Shown here one piece after another: positions 17,216 to 26,136 of a stretch of DNA of 64,000 bases. Position 1 is the stretch's first letter; every line of letters starts with the position of its first letter. Source of the stretch: JAFGIN01 sp050301235 (lineage in GTDB: Bacteria; Fibrobacterota; Chitinivibrionia; Chitinivibrionales; Chitinispirillaceae); the NCBI GenBank assembly GCA_050301235.1, contig JBNKZD010000272.1, positions 1 to 64,000 on the forward strand. Direction: 5' to 3'. The notes beneath the pieces are model-generated. The model ran no database searches and had not been told where the DNA came from. It worked only from the letters and a program-made list of their open reading frames with translations. The translations under genes were made by a program, and so were the position numbers.

Positions 17216-18418
17216 TTATTTTTTCAATTTTACATTTACTTTGTCAGCCGTTTTGATTTCACGTCCTTTCCGCAGGCTCTCAATTCCAAAACGTGACCTG
17301 ATTGTGTCAGCAGTCATTTCTGATGTCTCAAGCCGCTCCTGACCATCACCGCCTGAAAACAGATCGGTCTGAACTTCATTTGTCAAATTCGTGATCCCAA
17401 CACCGATAAGCCGCAGTGACCGTTCATGGACACTATCCATAAGTACAAGCGCCTGCTCGAATATGATTTTTGCGACACTTGTCGGCTGCACCATTGTGAT
17501 CCGCCGGGAATGACGGGAAAAATCGGGCAGTCGCCACGTAAGCACCACAGTTGCTCCTCTGATACTACTGTGCCGTGCACGCGCCGCAATATCCTGAGCA
17601 AGTTCATAAATCACCTGACACCACTGCTGGCGATCTGATGAATCCCTGTCAAACGTGATCTCTCTTGAGATCGATTTGGCGGCATCAGCGGTTTCAACCA
17701 GACGCTCATCAATGCCTCTGCATAATGAAAATAGTGAATTTCCAGCTTTTCCGAAATGACGAATCAGCTGATCGAGCGGCATCTTCTGAAGATCACCTAT
17801 AGTATAAATTCCCAGAGTCTGAAGAGCAACTGCACTTTTTTTCCCCACCCCCCAGATTTTGTTGACACTCATCGGTGCTAGCCACTCAAGAATCTTCTCA
17901 CGTTCAAACGGTACAATCGTGATACCATCGGGTTTGTTCATATCTGATGCAACCTTCGCGAGGAATTTGTTGGGGGCAACCCCTATCGACCCGGTAAGGT
18001 GCTGCTCAGCTTTCAGAGCATCAGAAATTTTTTTTGCAGCTACCTGCATCGGGCCAAACAATTTTTCTGTACCCGTCATATCCAGAAATGCTTCATCGAC
18101 CGAAATTGGCTCCACTCCCGGAGAGAATCGCTCAAAGAGATCAAAAATTTTACGGGAAACCGACTCGTATAATACCATATCAGGTTGGACAAAAATCCCG
18201 TTCGGACACCGGGAAAAAGCTTCATTGATCGGCATTGCCGAGTGGATCCCGAATTTGCGGGCTTCATAACTTGCGGTCGAAACGACTCCCCGTTTTCCTG
18301 GTTTAGCTCCAACGATGACCGGTTTGCAACGATATGATGGATTCTCGCGCTGCTCAATAGAGGCATAAAATGCATCCATATCTACATGAAATATTACTCT
18401 CTTCAACATCATCATCAC
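17216..18418 (-). CDS. dinB: DNA polymerase IV (Y-family, DinB)
   Basis: 400 aa. Error-prone translesion polymerase. Catalytic motifs are FHVDMDAFYASIEQRE (about residues 9-24) and SVDEAFLDMTG (about 104-114), with the finger segment VVSTASYEARKFGIHSAMP between. The little-finger domain follows, with LRLIGVGITNL. The C-terminus ends VNVKLKK rather than a clear beta-clamp motif QLxLF; TDLFSGGDGQERL may serve that role. Four possible in-frame starts (MMMML) make the exact N-terminus uncertain by up to four residues. No LexA-like operator is recognised upstream. Confidence 0.95.
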   Translation of the reverse strand: MMMMLKRVIFHVDMDAFYASIEQRENPSYRCKPVIVGAKPGKRGVVSTASYEARKFGIHSAMPINEAFSRCPNGIFVQPDMVLYESVSRKIFDLFERFSPGVEPISVDEAFLDMTGTEKLFGPMQVAAKKISDALKAEQHLTGSIGVAPNKFLAKVASDMNKPDGITIVPFEREKILEWLAPMSVNKIWGVGKKSAVALQTLGIYTIGDLQKMPLDQLIRHFGKAGNSLFSLCRGIDERLVETADAAKSISREITFDRDSSDRQQWCQVIYELAQDIAARARHSSIRGATVVLTWRLPDFSRHSRRITMVQPTSVAKIIFEQALVLMDSVHERSLRLIGVGITNLTNEVQTDLFSGGDGQERLETSEMTADTIRSRFGIESLRKGREIKTADKVNVKLKK

Positions 18419-18488
18419 CGGTTACGGTTCACAATCGCGATTTTCATATAAAGAAAATACTATCAGTCCTTAGTGAAAAACCAATGTA

Positions 18489-18517
18489 TTGACAAGACCG
18501 TGGTTTGCATGTATATC
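18489..18517 (+). promoter_or_regulatory. Sigma-70-type promoter for the TPR gene
   Basis: TTGACA at 18489-18494, a 17-base spacer, then TATATC at 18512-18517. It lies about 48 bases upstream of the ATG at 18565, which is also preceded by an AAAGGGAG ribosome site. Confidence 0.6.
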
Positions 18518-18564
18518 TTGTATATAGAAGCCTTTAGAGCTCTTTTTATACGGAAAGGGAGATT

Positions 18565-19332
18565 ATGAATCAGGACCAGTTCCAGCAAACTGAACTATTC
18601 GTTGACGAAAATGATACTGCCGAAAAGCTGATCAACGCAGGAAATCATCCTGAGGCAGCCGGAATACTCGTTTCGATCATTCAAAAAGATGACAGGAACT
18701 GGCGTGCATACAATAATATCGGTATTCTATCCTGGGTACGGGAGAATTGGGTTGATGCATATACGATGTTTAAAAAGTCCGTCTCGATCAAGCCCGACTA
18801 TGCAGACGCACTTGTTAACCTCTTTGACGCAGCTCTAAAACTTAAAAAAATCGATGAAATCCGCCCGATTTTCAAGGTCGCAATCGAAACAAACCCTTCA
18901 CTGGAAGAGGTTGTGGTTATGCTTGAACAAATGGAATTGCAGGGAAATGATATTTACCTGTGTAAAAGAGCACTTCAGGTAGGCACCTGGAGTCCACTTA
19001 TCGATGAAGCAAAGAAGACTCTTGAAAAGGGCAACTATACTGATGCTCTCGCACTGTTTCTTAAATCAAATGACACCGAAGGGCCAAGCGCTGAAGCATT
19101 CTGTGGAATGGGGATTGTTGCGTTTTATCAAAAAAAGCATCTCGATGCGATAGCACTGTTTATCGAATCATTGAAACTCAACCCTCTGGATTTTGATACC
19201 CACTTAAATCTCCTTGATGCAGGAAAAGCGTGTGGAAGAATCGATGAAGTAAAAAAAATATTTGAAATTTATCGAAAGGAATTGCCGGAGCTCGAGGAAA
19301 TTGCCCCGGAATTTGATAATCTGGTCGCATAG
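18565..19332 (+). CDS. Cytoplasmic TPR-repeat protein
   Basis: 255 aa with a strong ribosome site and promoter. No signal peptide. Tetratricopeptide repeats run through the whole protein (RNWRAYNNIGILSWVRENW, PDYADALVNLFDAALKLKKI, PSAEAFCGMGIVAFYQKKH, PLDFDTHLNLLDAGKACGRI). TPRs form helical superhelices that bind peptides or proteins. No catalytic domain. In related bacteria such proteins often flank glycosyltransferases; here it is a single-gene unit followed by a structured RNA region. Function otherwise unknown. Confidence 0.8.
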   Translation: MNQDQFQQTELFVDENDTAEKLINAGNHPEAAGILVSIIQKDDRNWRAYNNIGILSWVRENWVDAYTMFKKSVSIKPDYADALVNLFDAALKLKKIDEIRPIFKVAIETNPSLEEVVVMLEQMELQGNDIYLCKRALQVGTWSPLIDEAKKTLEKGNYTDALALFLKSNDTEGPSAEAFCGMGIVAFYQKKHLDAIALFIESLKLNPLDFDTHLNLLDAGKACGRIDEVKKIFEIYRKELPELEEIAPEFDNLVA

Positions 19333-19384
19333 TGCTTATTTAGCATAAAAATAACACTCAAGTCCCCATAAAAAATTTCCGATA

Positions 19385-19525
19385 CACAGAATGTAACGCC
19401 TGAAAACTCTGTGCACCTCCCTTGTGTGCGTTCCGGTACCTCGGCTTCCCCGCAGGAGATACCGGAAGAGTTAACGGGTCGAGAACAATCAAGAGCGGAT
19501 GCTTTTCAGGCATCCGTTTCTTTTT
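19385..19525 (+). ncRNA. Candidate structured RNA or long structured 3' UTR
   Basis: After the TPR gene stop there is no reading frame, but two strong RNA hairpins. TTCCGGTACCTC (19431-19442) pairs with GAGATACCGGAA (19456-19467), 11 of 12 pairs, closing a 13-base loop. The intrinsic terminator at 19496-19525 follows. An unpaired linker GAGTTAACGGGTCGAGAACA lies between them. It does not match SRP RNA, 6S, tmRNA, or any riboswitch consensus I know. It is either an independent small RNA or the 3' UTR of the TPR mRNA. Confidence 0.35.
19496..19525 (+). terminator. Rho-independent terminator
   Basis: CGGATGC, loop TTTTCAG, GCATCCG, then TTTCTTTTT. It ends the TPR gene transcript and the candidate RNA before it. 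Confidence 0.85.
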
Positions 19526-19570
19526 CACCTTGCTTGAGATTGCTTTCAGTGGTATTTTAGTCTTTTAATA

Positions 19571-19724
19571 GAGGTAACTGCAAACCTCGCCACTTAAGCA
19601 CCCCCGATTCAGGGTGCGTTTTTGAGACCGTTTGTCGAGCAGTGGTCATTGAGCGGAGTCGAAATGAGCGCTGCATTGAGTGAAGTCGAAAGGTCGAGAC
19701 AAATATGGGTTTTGCAATTACCTC
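19571..19724. mobile_element. 154-bp MITE-like element with terminal inverted repeats
   Basis: The left end GAGGTAACTGCAAACC (19571-19586) is an inverted match of the right end GGTTTTGCAATTACCTC (19708-19724). AATA directly precedes the left end (19567-19570) and directly follows the right end (19725-19728), a possible 4-bp target-site duplication. Inside are a terminator-like hairpin (GCACCC...GGGTGC then TTTTT, 19598-19623) and two GAG(C/T)G(G/A)AGTCGAA repeats. No reading frame, so it would be non-autonomous. The internal GAGCGGAGTC also occurs at 41319-41328. Confidence 0.6.
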
Positions 19725-19758
19725 AATATTGACCTTTTTCCCAACCGATGATTAAACC

Positions 19759-22038
19759 GTGAAAATAGCAACTATATTACCACTGACTTTACTGATTCCA
19801 CTCTCAATTTATTCAAAGTCCAGATTTTCTCCAGTTACTCCGACATTAGCTACACCGACCCGGATTCATGCAGTCACATTAGAGCAGCGATTTCGACCAT
19901 TCATTGAGAGTAGAATCAAGAATCGGCTCGACCCGAAACAGCCCATTAATCAGATCAAAAATTCCACACTGCCCCTCGATATGGAAATTATGTTGCTGGC
20001 AAAAATGTGGGGTTCATTAAGTGATGAGTTCAAACGTACATACACAACCTCATTACTTTTCCCAGACAGTTTCGTAGTCTACAACTCCCCAGGTGGACAT
20101 TTTGAAATCTATTATACTACAAGAGGCCCGGATTCTGTTTCTATTGTAGATACTTATGGCTACTCCTCTTCCCCACCATACATCCAAACCAGCCAGCCAA
20201 ACGGAATTCCCGATTATATCGATGAAACAGCGTGGGCTTTGGACAGCACCTGGCGGATGGAAGTTGTAAGGTTCGGCATGCCTCAACCGTCTCCTTACAA
20301 AGATAGTGTCAGATCTTCTGACAGATACAAAGTTTTAATTCAATCACCGGGAAAGGGCAGTGAAGACGTTTACGGGTACACGCTCTTTTACCAGAGAGTC
20401 AACAACCACAGTTTCAGCAGTTTCATTACAATCAGAAATGAATGGTCTGCATTCAAACAGGAACCACTTAAATATGATGATAACCCCTCTGCTGCAATAC
20501 GTGTTACCTGTGCACATGAATTTTTCCATGCGCTACAGTATGCAATGACATGGGACATGAAACGATTCGGAGCGACTATTGATTCTGCATCACTGGATGA
20601 TTTTCCGATTACATGGACTGAAGGATGTGCGGTTACCATGGAGGAACTTGCTTTCCCGGAAGTTAACGATTACGTCCAATACACCACACCATTTTTTTCA
20701 AAACCAACTATCAGTTTTTTTCCGAAAAGCTCCTCATATTATGATCAGGTTTATTTACAATCACTATTCATGATTTATGAAACTACACGCATGCAGGATA
20801 CCATCAGCATAATATTTCCAAGGCAGATGTATTATAACAATTTCGAAACACTCCTTCCGTTCGAAGAAAATATCAGCCGATCGGTTTCTACAACCGGTTA
20901 TACCTGGCCGCAACTGCTGAATAAATTTCACACGGCATCATATTTCACAGGATCACGCTCGGACACTTCACGATTTATCGCGGATGCAAATAAATACCCA
21001 ACCTGGGAAGTGGAAAATGATGGTTCAGGCCTTCGAACTATCAACGAAAATGCGGTTGGAATATATGGTTTGAAACATCAGCAATCTCACTATGACACTC
21101 TTTTTATACGGTTGCAGCCCTACCCCGAGTCCACTGTACCAGTTGCAACGGATTCCTGGGCAGCATCAATACTGCTAAAAAATGATACTACGACATCTAT
21201 TGTTACAGCGAATCTGAACAATTACGGAAAAACATCACTGATTATTCCGGAGTGGAATACAAAAAAGGAATGCGTAGTAACCGTATCAAGCGGATTCAGT
21301 GACACTGCTCGTCAATACAGTGTTGACTTTACCCCTTGTAAAATCATGCATGACAGCGGATCCATTGATACTATTGACATGATTACTGCCGGTAAACTCA
21401 AACTGTATTCCGTAATCGAGGCATCATCACCACTGCGTTGTGAATTAACATTTTCATCAATTTCAATGAGCGGGAAAATGGCATCAGTGGCACTACTTAA
21501 CAATATACAATTAACCGATTCCCTGTTCAACATCGATTTTCCTTTAGCCTGGCATGACAACGCGAAGATCACCCTTTACATTGATTCTTTACCAAAAAAA
21601 ATGTTTCTGTATAGATGGAACCTGGAAACATCCGAATGGAAACAGGTTTCTGATACCTCCAATGGTGAACCCATCAGTACGATTGTTTCTGGCAACACTA
21701 CATTTGGTTTTTTTACAGAAATTCCATCTACTGGAACAAAAAGGGTAATTGCATTTCCCAATCCACAGTACATCAGTAATGGCAATGGCACAATCGTTTT
21801 TGAGGGATATGATATCAGGAGTGCGGCGATTTATTCCCCAAACGGAAAAATGGTGTATCAAATCCCGCCAGCCCAGCTTCAACAAAGCACTCACCAGAAT
21901 ATACCTCAACATTTTGAATGGAAATTGAAAACAAAACAGGGCACACCTGTCGCACCGGGAATATATACTTTGATAACAAAACATTCATTGAATAACAAAA
22001 CAAGTACCGATTACCAGAAACTGCTCCTGTTGCCATGA
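19759..22038 (+). CDS. Secreted zinc metalloprotease-like protein (MXAN_6640 type) with C-terminal sorting module
   Basis: 759 aa, GTG start; the signal peptide (ATILPLTLLIPLSIYS) begins there, and no good ribosome site is visible. A central domain has NGIPDYIDETAWALD followed by the zinc motif AHEFFHALQYAM (HExxH, about residue 254), with a likely third ligand in the following Glu-rich WTEGCAVTMEELAF segment. This order is the hallmark of the MXAN_6640 family of putative metalloproteases. Beta-sandwich domains follow. The C-terminus (FPNPQYISNGNG, then APGIYTLITKH) is a Por/T9SS-type sorting domain with the FPNP motif. It is probably secreted and surface-attached. The stop overlaps the next gene by ATGA. 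Confidence 0.78.
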   Translation: MKIATILPLTLLIPLSIYSKSRFSPVTPTLATPTRIHAVTLEQRFRPFIESRIKNRLDPKQPINQIKNSTLPLDMEIMLLAKMWGSLSDEFKRTYTTSLLFPDSFVVYNSPGGHFEIYYTTRGPDSVSIVDTYGYSSSPPYIQTSQPNGIPDYIDETAWALDSTWRMEVVRFGMPQPSPYKDSVRSSDRYKVLIQSPGKGSEDVYGYTLFYQRVNNHSFSSFITIRNEWSAFKQEPLKYDDNPSAAIRVTCAHEFFHALQYAMTWDMKRFGATIDSASLDDFPITWTEGCAVTMEELAFPEVNDYVQYTTPFFSKPTISFFPKSSSYYDQVYLQSLFMIYETTRMQDTISIIFPRQMYYNNFETLLPFEENISRSVSTTGYTWPQLLNKFHTASYFTGSRSDTSRFIADANKYPTWEVENDGSGLRTINENAVGIYGLKHQQSHYDTLFIRLQPYPESTVPVATDSWAASILLKNDTTTSIVTANLNNYGKTSLIIPEWNTKKECVVTVSSGFSDTARQYSVDFTPCKIMHDSGSIDTIDMITAGKLKLYSVIEASSPLRCELTFSSISMSGKMASVALLNNIQLTDSLFNIDFPLAWHDNAKITLYIDSLPKKMFLYRWNLETSEWKQVSDTSNGEPISTIVSGNTTFGFFTEIPSTGTKRVIAFPNPQYISNGNGTIVFEGYDIRSAAIYSPNGKMVYQIPPAQLQQSTHQNIPQHFEWKLKTKQGTPVAPGIYTLITKHSLNNKTSTDYQKLLLLP

Positions 22039-22595
22039 AAACCAACCTTTATTACACCCTTACAATGCTTATCCTTTTATTCTGCTGTACAGGAGGCAGG
22101 AAACAGAGAGGCATTGATACAACCATTCCAATAGAAAATGAACGTATCTACATTGCGCCACTGATTAATCAAACCGGTATCGAAAAATTGAAAGGGTGGC
22201 CTCAAAATACTATTGAACAGAATTCGCTTCTAAAAAATTTTACACTCATCTGGAAACAATTGAAATCCGAACTCCAGCGTTGTGAAAAATTCGGTTATTA
22301 TACCGTCGTGGAAAACGATGAGCACCCGACAGTAAGGCTCTCGATCATGCTTGACAAGATTGAACTCACCCCCGACAGTCTTCTGATCCCTGTAAACATG
22401 CAGGTCGAGCAGATTCCCACTGCTAAATTTTTATTATATACTATCCCGACTTCAGCTTCGGTTCCCCAAAAAATTTCATCAGACCAATCATCGTATATCT
22501 GGCTGGAATCATTACTCTCAGAGTACAGAAGATTATTCCCCTTCAAGTTTGTAGTCAGTTTTTTCTACCCACAAAAACATTCTAATAAAAAGTAG
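22035..22595 (+). CDS. Putative lipoprotein coupled to the metalloprotease gene
   Basis: 186 aa. The ATG overlaps the protease stop (ATGA), so translation is coupled. Signal sequence with LLFCC before TGG; a lipidated Cys is plausible though the -1 residue is Cys, which is unusual. The mature part contains YIAPLINQTG, a strand-helix pattern similar to small LptE/YajG-like envelope lipoproteins, and TVRLSIMLDKIELTPDSLLI. No certain family. Its coupling suggests it helps export, anchor or restrain the protease (inference). Confidence 0.6.
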   Translation: MKTNLYYTLTMLILLFCCTGGRKQRGIDTTIPIENERIYIAPLINQTGIEKLKGWPQNTIEQNSLLKNFTLIWKQLKSELQRCEKFGYYTVVENDEHPTVRLSIMLDKIELTPDSLLIPVNMQVEQIPTAKFLLYTIPTSASVPQKISSDQSSYIWLESLLSEYRRLFPFKFVVSFFYPQKHSNKK

Positions 22596-22690
22596 TTGCC
22601 TTTAACTCTCTGTTATTCTACAATCTATAAGAGTTTGAAGCATATACATTCTTTCGATTCCGCAGAAGTAACTCCGGAACAATAGGGGCT

Positions 22691-23860
22691 ATGGAATTAC
22701 ATACCAGCACACACTATGATTATAACGTGATTGGCCTGCAGGGTGTCATTAACCTCAGTGTTCTCCCATCACTGACCCCGCAATTAACTACATTCATTCA
22801 GAATAATCTGGATAAAAACATTGTGATGGATCTCACCGAAACAGTGTCGATCGATTCCAATACGCTGCGCATGTTTTTAAATATCAAAAAGCGTTTCGAA
22901 AGCCAGAATAAAAAATTTTTCCTGCTCCGACCGTCTCAGGATATTCTCACCCTTCTTGAAACGACGAATCTCAACAAAGTTATGACCGTAATCGCAAAAC
23001 TCTCGGATATTCCACCTGAGGCAGATGCTAATCTGTACGAGAAATATCTGCCATTTACCATCCAAAAGGAACACTACCGGCAATTCCGGTGCAGTTGTGC
23101 AATATGCGGTTCGACAAATGTTATCGGTTACCTTTTTGACAAATCAAATTATGTCTGGAAGTGGGAAGAGGATTTCCTTTTCCCAGTATGTGAAGACAAA
23201 GAGGGAAATCCGTTCGATTTTTTCAGCATGCAACCGATAGTGTGCACAGAATGCTATATGGCATCGATTGACCCGGCACAGTTCAACCTCCTGGATGAGA
23301 ATGGCCAGGAAGTCAAGCGTTCTGTCTGTGATGATAAAACAAAATACCTTCTTTCAAAATCGATTAAAAAACGTAAGAAAATGATGGAATCAGATACAGT
23401 CGTGGGAGAAAGTTTTTTCATGTATCCCCGAAATCGCAAATCCAGCTACTATTCGTATCTTCTGACAGAAAACTGCTCCAGAGCTGCGAGTATTAACAAA
23501 GAGGTGTTCGATCCATCAATGATCGGTTTTTTGAACTATCTTACTCTTCAGTATGCAGATTCAAACAAAGATGAGTTGGTGGATAATTGCAGAACATGGC
23601 TGACACAGGCTCTCAATAACAGCGAACGTTACCGGGCTTTTGAACTGGGCCGGATCTATTATATTTCAATGGTTGCAGCATTAATGCTTGGCAGAATAAA
23701 AGAGCTCATGAAACTCTATGAAACATTCACAAACATCATGAAAACATTTCCGCAGGAAGAAATGTGCACCGATATCGATTCTCCACATTTCTGGTATCAG
23801 AAAGCCAGTGCACTCTGGAAAAAGGAGATCCAGCAGAAATCACAAATTATAGCATCCTGA
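22691..23860 (+). CDS. STAS-domain protein with Cys-rich central region
   Basis: 389 aa. Residues 1-100 form a STAS domain (sulfate transporter/anti-sigma antagonist): NIVMDLTETVSIDSNTLRMF places a Ser where SpoIIAA-type proteins are phosphorylated. The central part has two CxxC pairs (CSCAICGS about 135-142 and VCTECY about 184-189) that could bind zinc. The C-terminal 150 residues are helical (AALMLGRIKELMKLYETF) and TPR-like. The combination is unusual; most STAS antagonists are single-domain. It is cytoplasmic and possibly a partner-switching component that also senses metal or redox state (inference). It ends 6 bases from the convergent IspF-like gene. Confidence 0.7.
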   Translation: MELHTSTHYDYNVIGLQGVINLSVLPSLTPQLTTFIQNNLDKNIVMDLTETVSIDSNTLRMFLNIKKRFESQNKKFFLLRPSQDILTLLETTNLNKVMTVIAKLSDIPPEADANLYEKYLPFTIQKEHYRQFRCSCAICGSTNVIGYLFDKSNYVWKWEEDFLFPVCEDKEGNPFDFFSMQPIVCTECYMASIDPAQFNLLDENGQEVKRSVCDDKTKYLLSKSIKKRKKMMESDTVVGESFFMYPRNRKSSYYSYLLTENCSRAASINKEVFDPSMIGFLNYLTLQYADSNKDELVDNCRTWLTQALNNSERYRAFELGRIYYISMVAALMLGRIKELMKLYETFTNIMKTFPQEEMCTDIDSPHFWYQKASALWKKEIQQKSQIIAS

Positions 23861-23866
23861 AGAAAA

Positions 23867-24343
23867 TTATTTACAAGCAGAAACAATCACCAGTGCCTGT
23901 ATCCCCTCACCTTTTCCAAACTCAGTTAATCCTTCCCCACTGGTTGCCGTTAAACCGACATTCTCGATCGTAAGTGACAACAGAGAGGCTATTGATTGAC
24001 GAATTTCCTCACTATGTTCTGAAAGGTGAGGCCTTCTGGCTTCAACTGATATTGAAACATGTATCAATTTCCATGCACCAAGTGTTTTGAGTGCTTCGGC
24101 AAGATATACCCTGCTGTCGGTAATCCCCTGTAGCAGACAAAGATCATCACTGATCTTCCCAAGAATGTTCACACCACTGACGCCTGAAATTGCGTTTGTA
24201 ATGGCATGCAAAATAACATCCGCATCACTGTTACCCATCAGGCCCCTGTGCCCATTAATAATCACACCACCCAGCATGAGCGGCTTTGACGAACCAACAG
24301 GTTCGAATCGATGAGAATCCTGTCCAATTGCAGAAATATGCAT
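23867..24343 (-). CDS. Divergent IspF-like protein (MECDP synthase family)
   Basis: 158 aa from the ATG at 24343, which gives the normal IspF length and a correct N-terminus; longer starts overlap the GT5 gene stop. IspF makes 2-C-methyl-D-erythritol 2,4-cyclodiphosphate in the MEP isoprenoid pathway. The family pattern is clear: LGGV, SDADVILHAI, SISVEARRPHLSEH, GEGIQALVIV. Metal ligands of DxH (QDSH) and the later HA are kept. Compared with E. coli IspF as I recall it, HSDxD is changed to NSDAD (His34 to Asn), Asp46 to Asn, and DIG to NILG (Asp56 to Asn). Activity is therefore doubtful. It may be a repurposed paralogue. Confidence 0.75.
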   Translation of the reverse strand: MHISAIGQDSHRFEPVGSSKPLMLGGVIINGHRGLMGNSDADVILHAITNAISGVSGVNILGKISDDLCLLQGITDSRVYLAEALKTLGAWKLIHVSISVEARRPHLSEHSEEIRQSIASLLSLTIENVGLTATSGEGLTEFGKGEGIQALVIVSACK

Positions 24344-24366
24344 GTATTTGTACATCCTTTCGTCAG

Positions 24367-26136
24367 TTAACAACTTCGTACAGAAGCGGTATCATACACT
24401 TTACGATATTTTTTTACTGGTCCATCCCATGAAAACAGTTTTAACATATCAAACCCATTTACAATTACTTCTGCATATGCAGTATCATTCTTATACAAAT
24501 CAATAGCAGACCGTAATGCACCCTCTGCAGCACTTACAATTGACTTGTAGAGCGGATTGGTTAGCCGCTCCTGGAGTGTCGATTCCAGAAGAGGACGCCA
24601 CAGCTTCGAAGCAACCGCTTCATCAATGGTTTCTCTGTAAAGAATTCCCGTAGGATTTGAGTATAGACTTTTTTTATCAATAACAGAATCATAAAAAGCC
24701 GGGATAACACAATCATTCCACGGTTCTATTTGAATCCACAAGCCTCCTGTTCCACGTGCAATTACAGGGGTCCCCTGAATATACGCTTCAGTAGCTGCAC
24801 CAAATGGCTCATACAGTGAAGGCATTACCAGAAATGTAGATCCGGCGATACACTTTGTATACTGATCCAATGGAATCCTGAATGGCCAGATAGTTATATC
24901 ACCCTTACAACGTTCAACTGATTGTTCAAAAAATTCAAGATCCGAACTCACACTTGATGGACAGAAAAAGAGTTTTGCACTGCCTCTCTCCAACCGTTCG
25001 AACGCCTGAAAAATAACATCAAACCCCTTTTGCATCATATCAAGTCTTCCGGACATGAATAAAATGGGAACGTCATCATTAATTGATTTACAATCAATTT
25101 TACCAATACATCCGGGGTAATTCTGTTTGTCGAGAAAAGAAACCAACTGTTTACGAATATTGTTTTTTCGTTCCAGAACCGATTCATAATCGCCCTTGCG
25201 AGCCTTTCGTATAATCGTTTGAGGATAGGTACAGGTACTCTCACCAAACATTCCATTTTCTATACCAATCGGAGGGTTCATTGCAAACTCATGCTGAAGA
25301 TGGTCGGTAAAAAAACCATACTGAATCGGGTCACCTGATAACTCAAGTGCAAATGGTGAACTGACGGTAGTCAAAGGGCCATTGAGCCACGGAAGAGAAC
25401 ACTGCAGGATGGTATGTCCGGGAATATCCAGTCCGAAAAAGGTCAATTTGTCCTCACGGGAAATGCCTGAATCAAAACTGTTATGAAGTGTCAGAAGAGT
25501 TTTTGCGCTTTTCAGGACATTGCTGACAATCGCGAATTTTGAGGTTATCGCAACCGGTGCAGTCTCCCAGTCATTGGCATGCAGGATGAGGTCTCTGTCA
25601 TATCCAAGTTTGGATAACACCAGCGGTACAGCAGCAGAAAAAGCCAGTGCATCATGGAGTAAATCGGTTTTATTCACATATCCATACGGATTTTCACCCG
25701 CGTTGAATCTGCCTTCTATTCCTAAAAAATAGACAGGGATATCGGATGTGCTGTCTTTATAGCAACTGAGGACACCTTCATAATTACACAGGTGTATTTT
25801 CGTATCAGAAAGCACTTTCGTCAAAACACCTGCCTCTGCAGCCTCCTTCACTGCAGTGCAACCGGTGTGAAACGGGGTCAGACAAACAATACGTTCATTA
25901 CATTTTTTCAACATGGGAGGCAAAAGGCGGGAAACGGCGGCAAGGCCCCCCAGAGATGCAAATCTATTTTCAAACGATAAATACACTACCGTCCGGCTTT
26001 TTTTATTAAAAGTACGTTGTGCCCGCAGTAGTGTATCTATTTCTCTTTGAGAAAACAGTTGATGAAAACGATGCTGAAAAGAGGTCCAGCTATCAAGTTT
26101 TACCTGAAAAATGTGATCAAATTTGCCCGGCTGCAT
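24367..26136 (-). CDS. GT5-family glycogen/starch synthase-like protein
   Basis: 589 aa. GT-B fold of the starch synthase family: N-terminal half with ASLGGLAAVSRLLPPML and LILHANDWETAPVAI, second half with MSGRLDMMQKGFDVIFQAF and the acceptor/donor segment MPSLYEPFGAATEAYIQGTP followed by ARGTGGL. Family members transfer glucose from ADP- or UDP-glucose to alpha-1,4-glucan. The N-terminal KxGGLADV motif has lost its nucleotide-binding Lys (ASLGGL), so donor use may differ. About 60 residues precede the usual start. The gene overlaps the flippase-like gene by 20 bases, and the IspF-like gene follows 23 bases downstream of its stop. Confidence 0.82.
   Translation of the reverse strand: MQPGKFDHIFQVKLDSWTSFQHRFHQLFSQREIDTLLRAQRTFNKKSRTVVYLSFENRFASLGGLAAVSRLLPPMLKKCNERIVCLTPFHTGCTAVKEAAEAGVLTKVLSDTKIHLCNYEGVLSCYKDSTSDIPVYFLGIEGRFNAGENPYGYVNKTDLLHDALAFSAAVPLVLSKLGYDRDLILHANDWETAPVAITSKFAIVSNVLKSAKTLLTLHNSFDSGISREDKLTFFGLDIPGHTILQCSLPWLNGPLTTVSSPFALELSGDPIQYGFFTDHLQHEFAMNPPIGIENGMFGESTCTYPQTIIRKARKGDYESVLERKNNIRKQLVSFLDKQNYPGCIGKIDCKSINDDVPILFMSGRLDMMQKGFDVIFQAFERLERGSAKLFFCPSSVSSDLEFFEQSVERCKGDITIWPFRIPLDQYTKCIAGSTFLVMPSLYEPFGAATEAYIQGTPVIARGTGGLWIQIEPWNDCVIPAFYDSVIDKKSLYSNPTGILYRETIDEAVASKLWRPLLESTLQERLTNPLYKSIVSAAEGALRSAIDLYKNDTAYAEVIVNGFDMLKLFSWDGPVKKYRKVYDTASVRSC

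Noticed and set aside
19598..19623. Hairpin plus T-run taken as a gene terminator
   Set aside because: It lies inside the MITE-like element and no transcript start is seen just before it; treated as part of the element.
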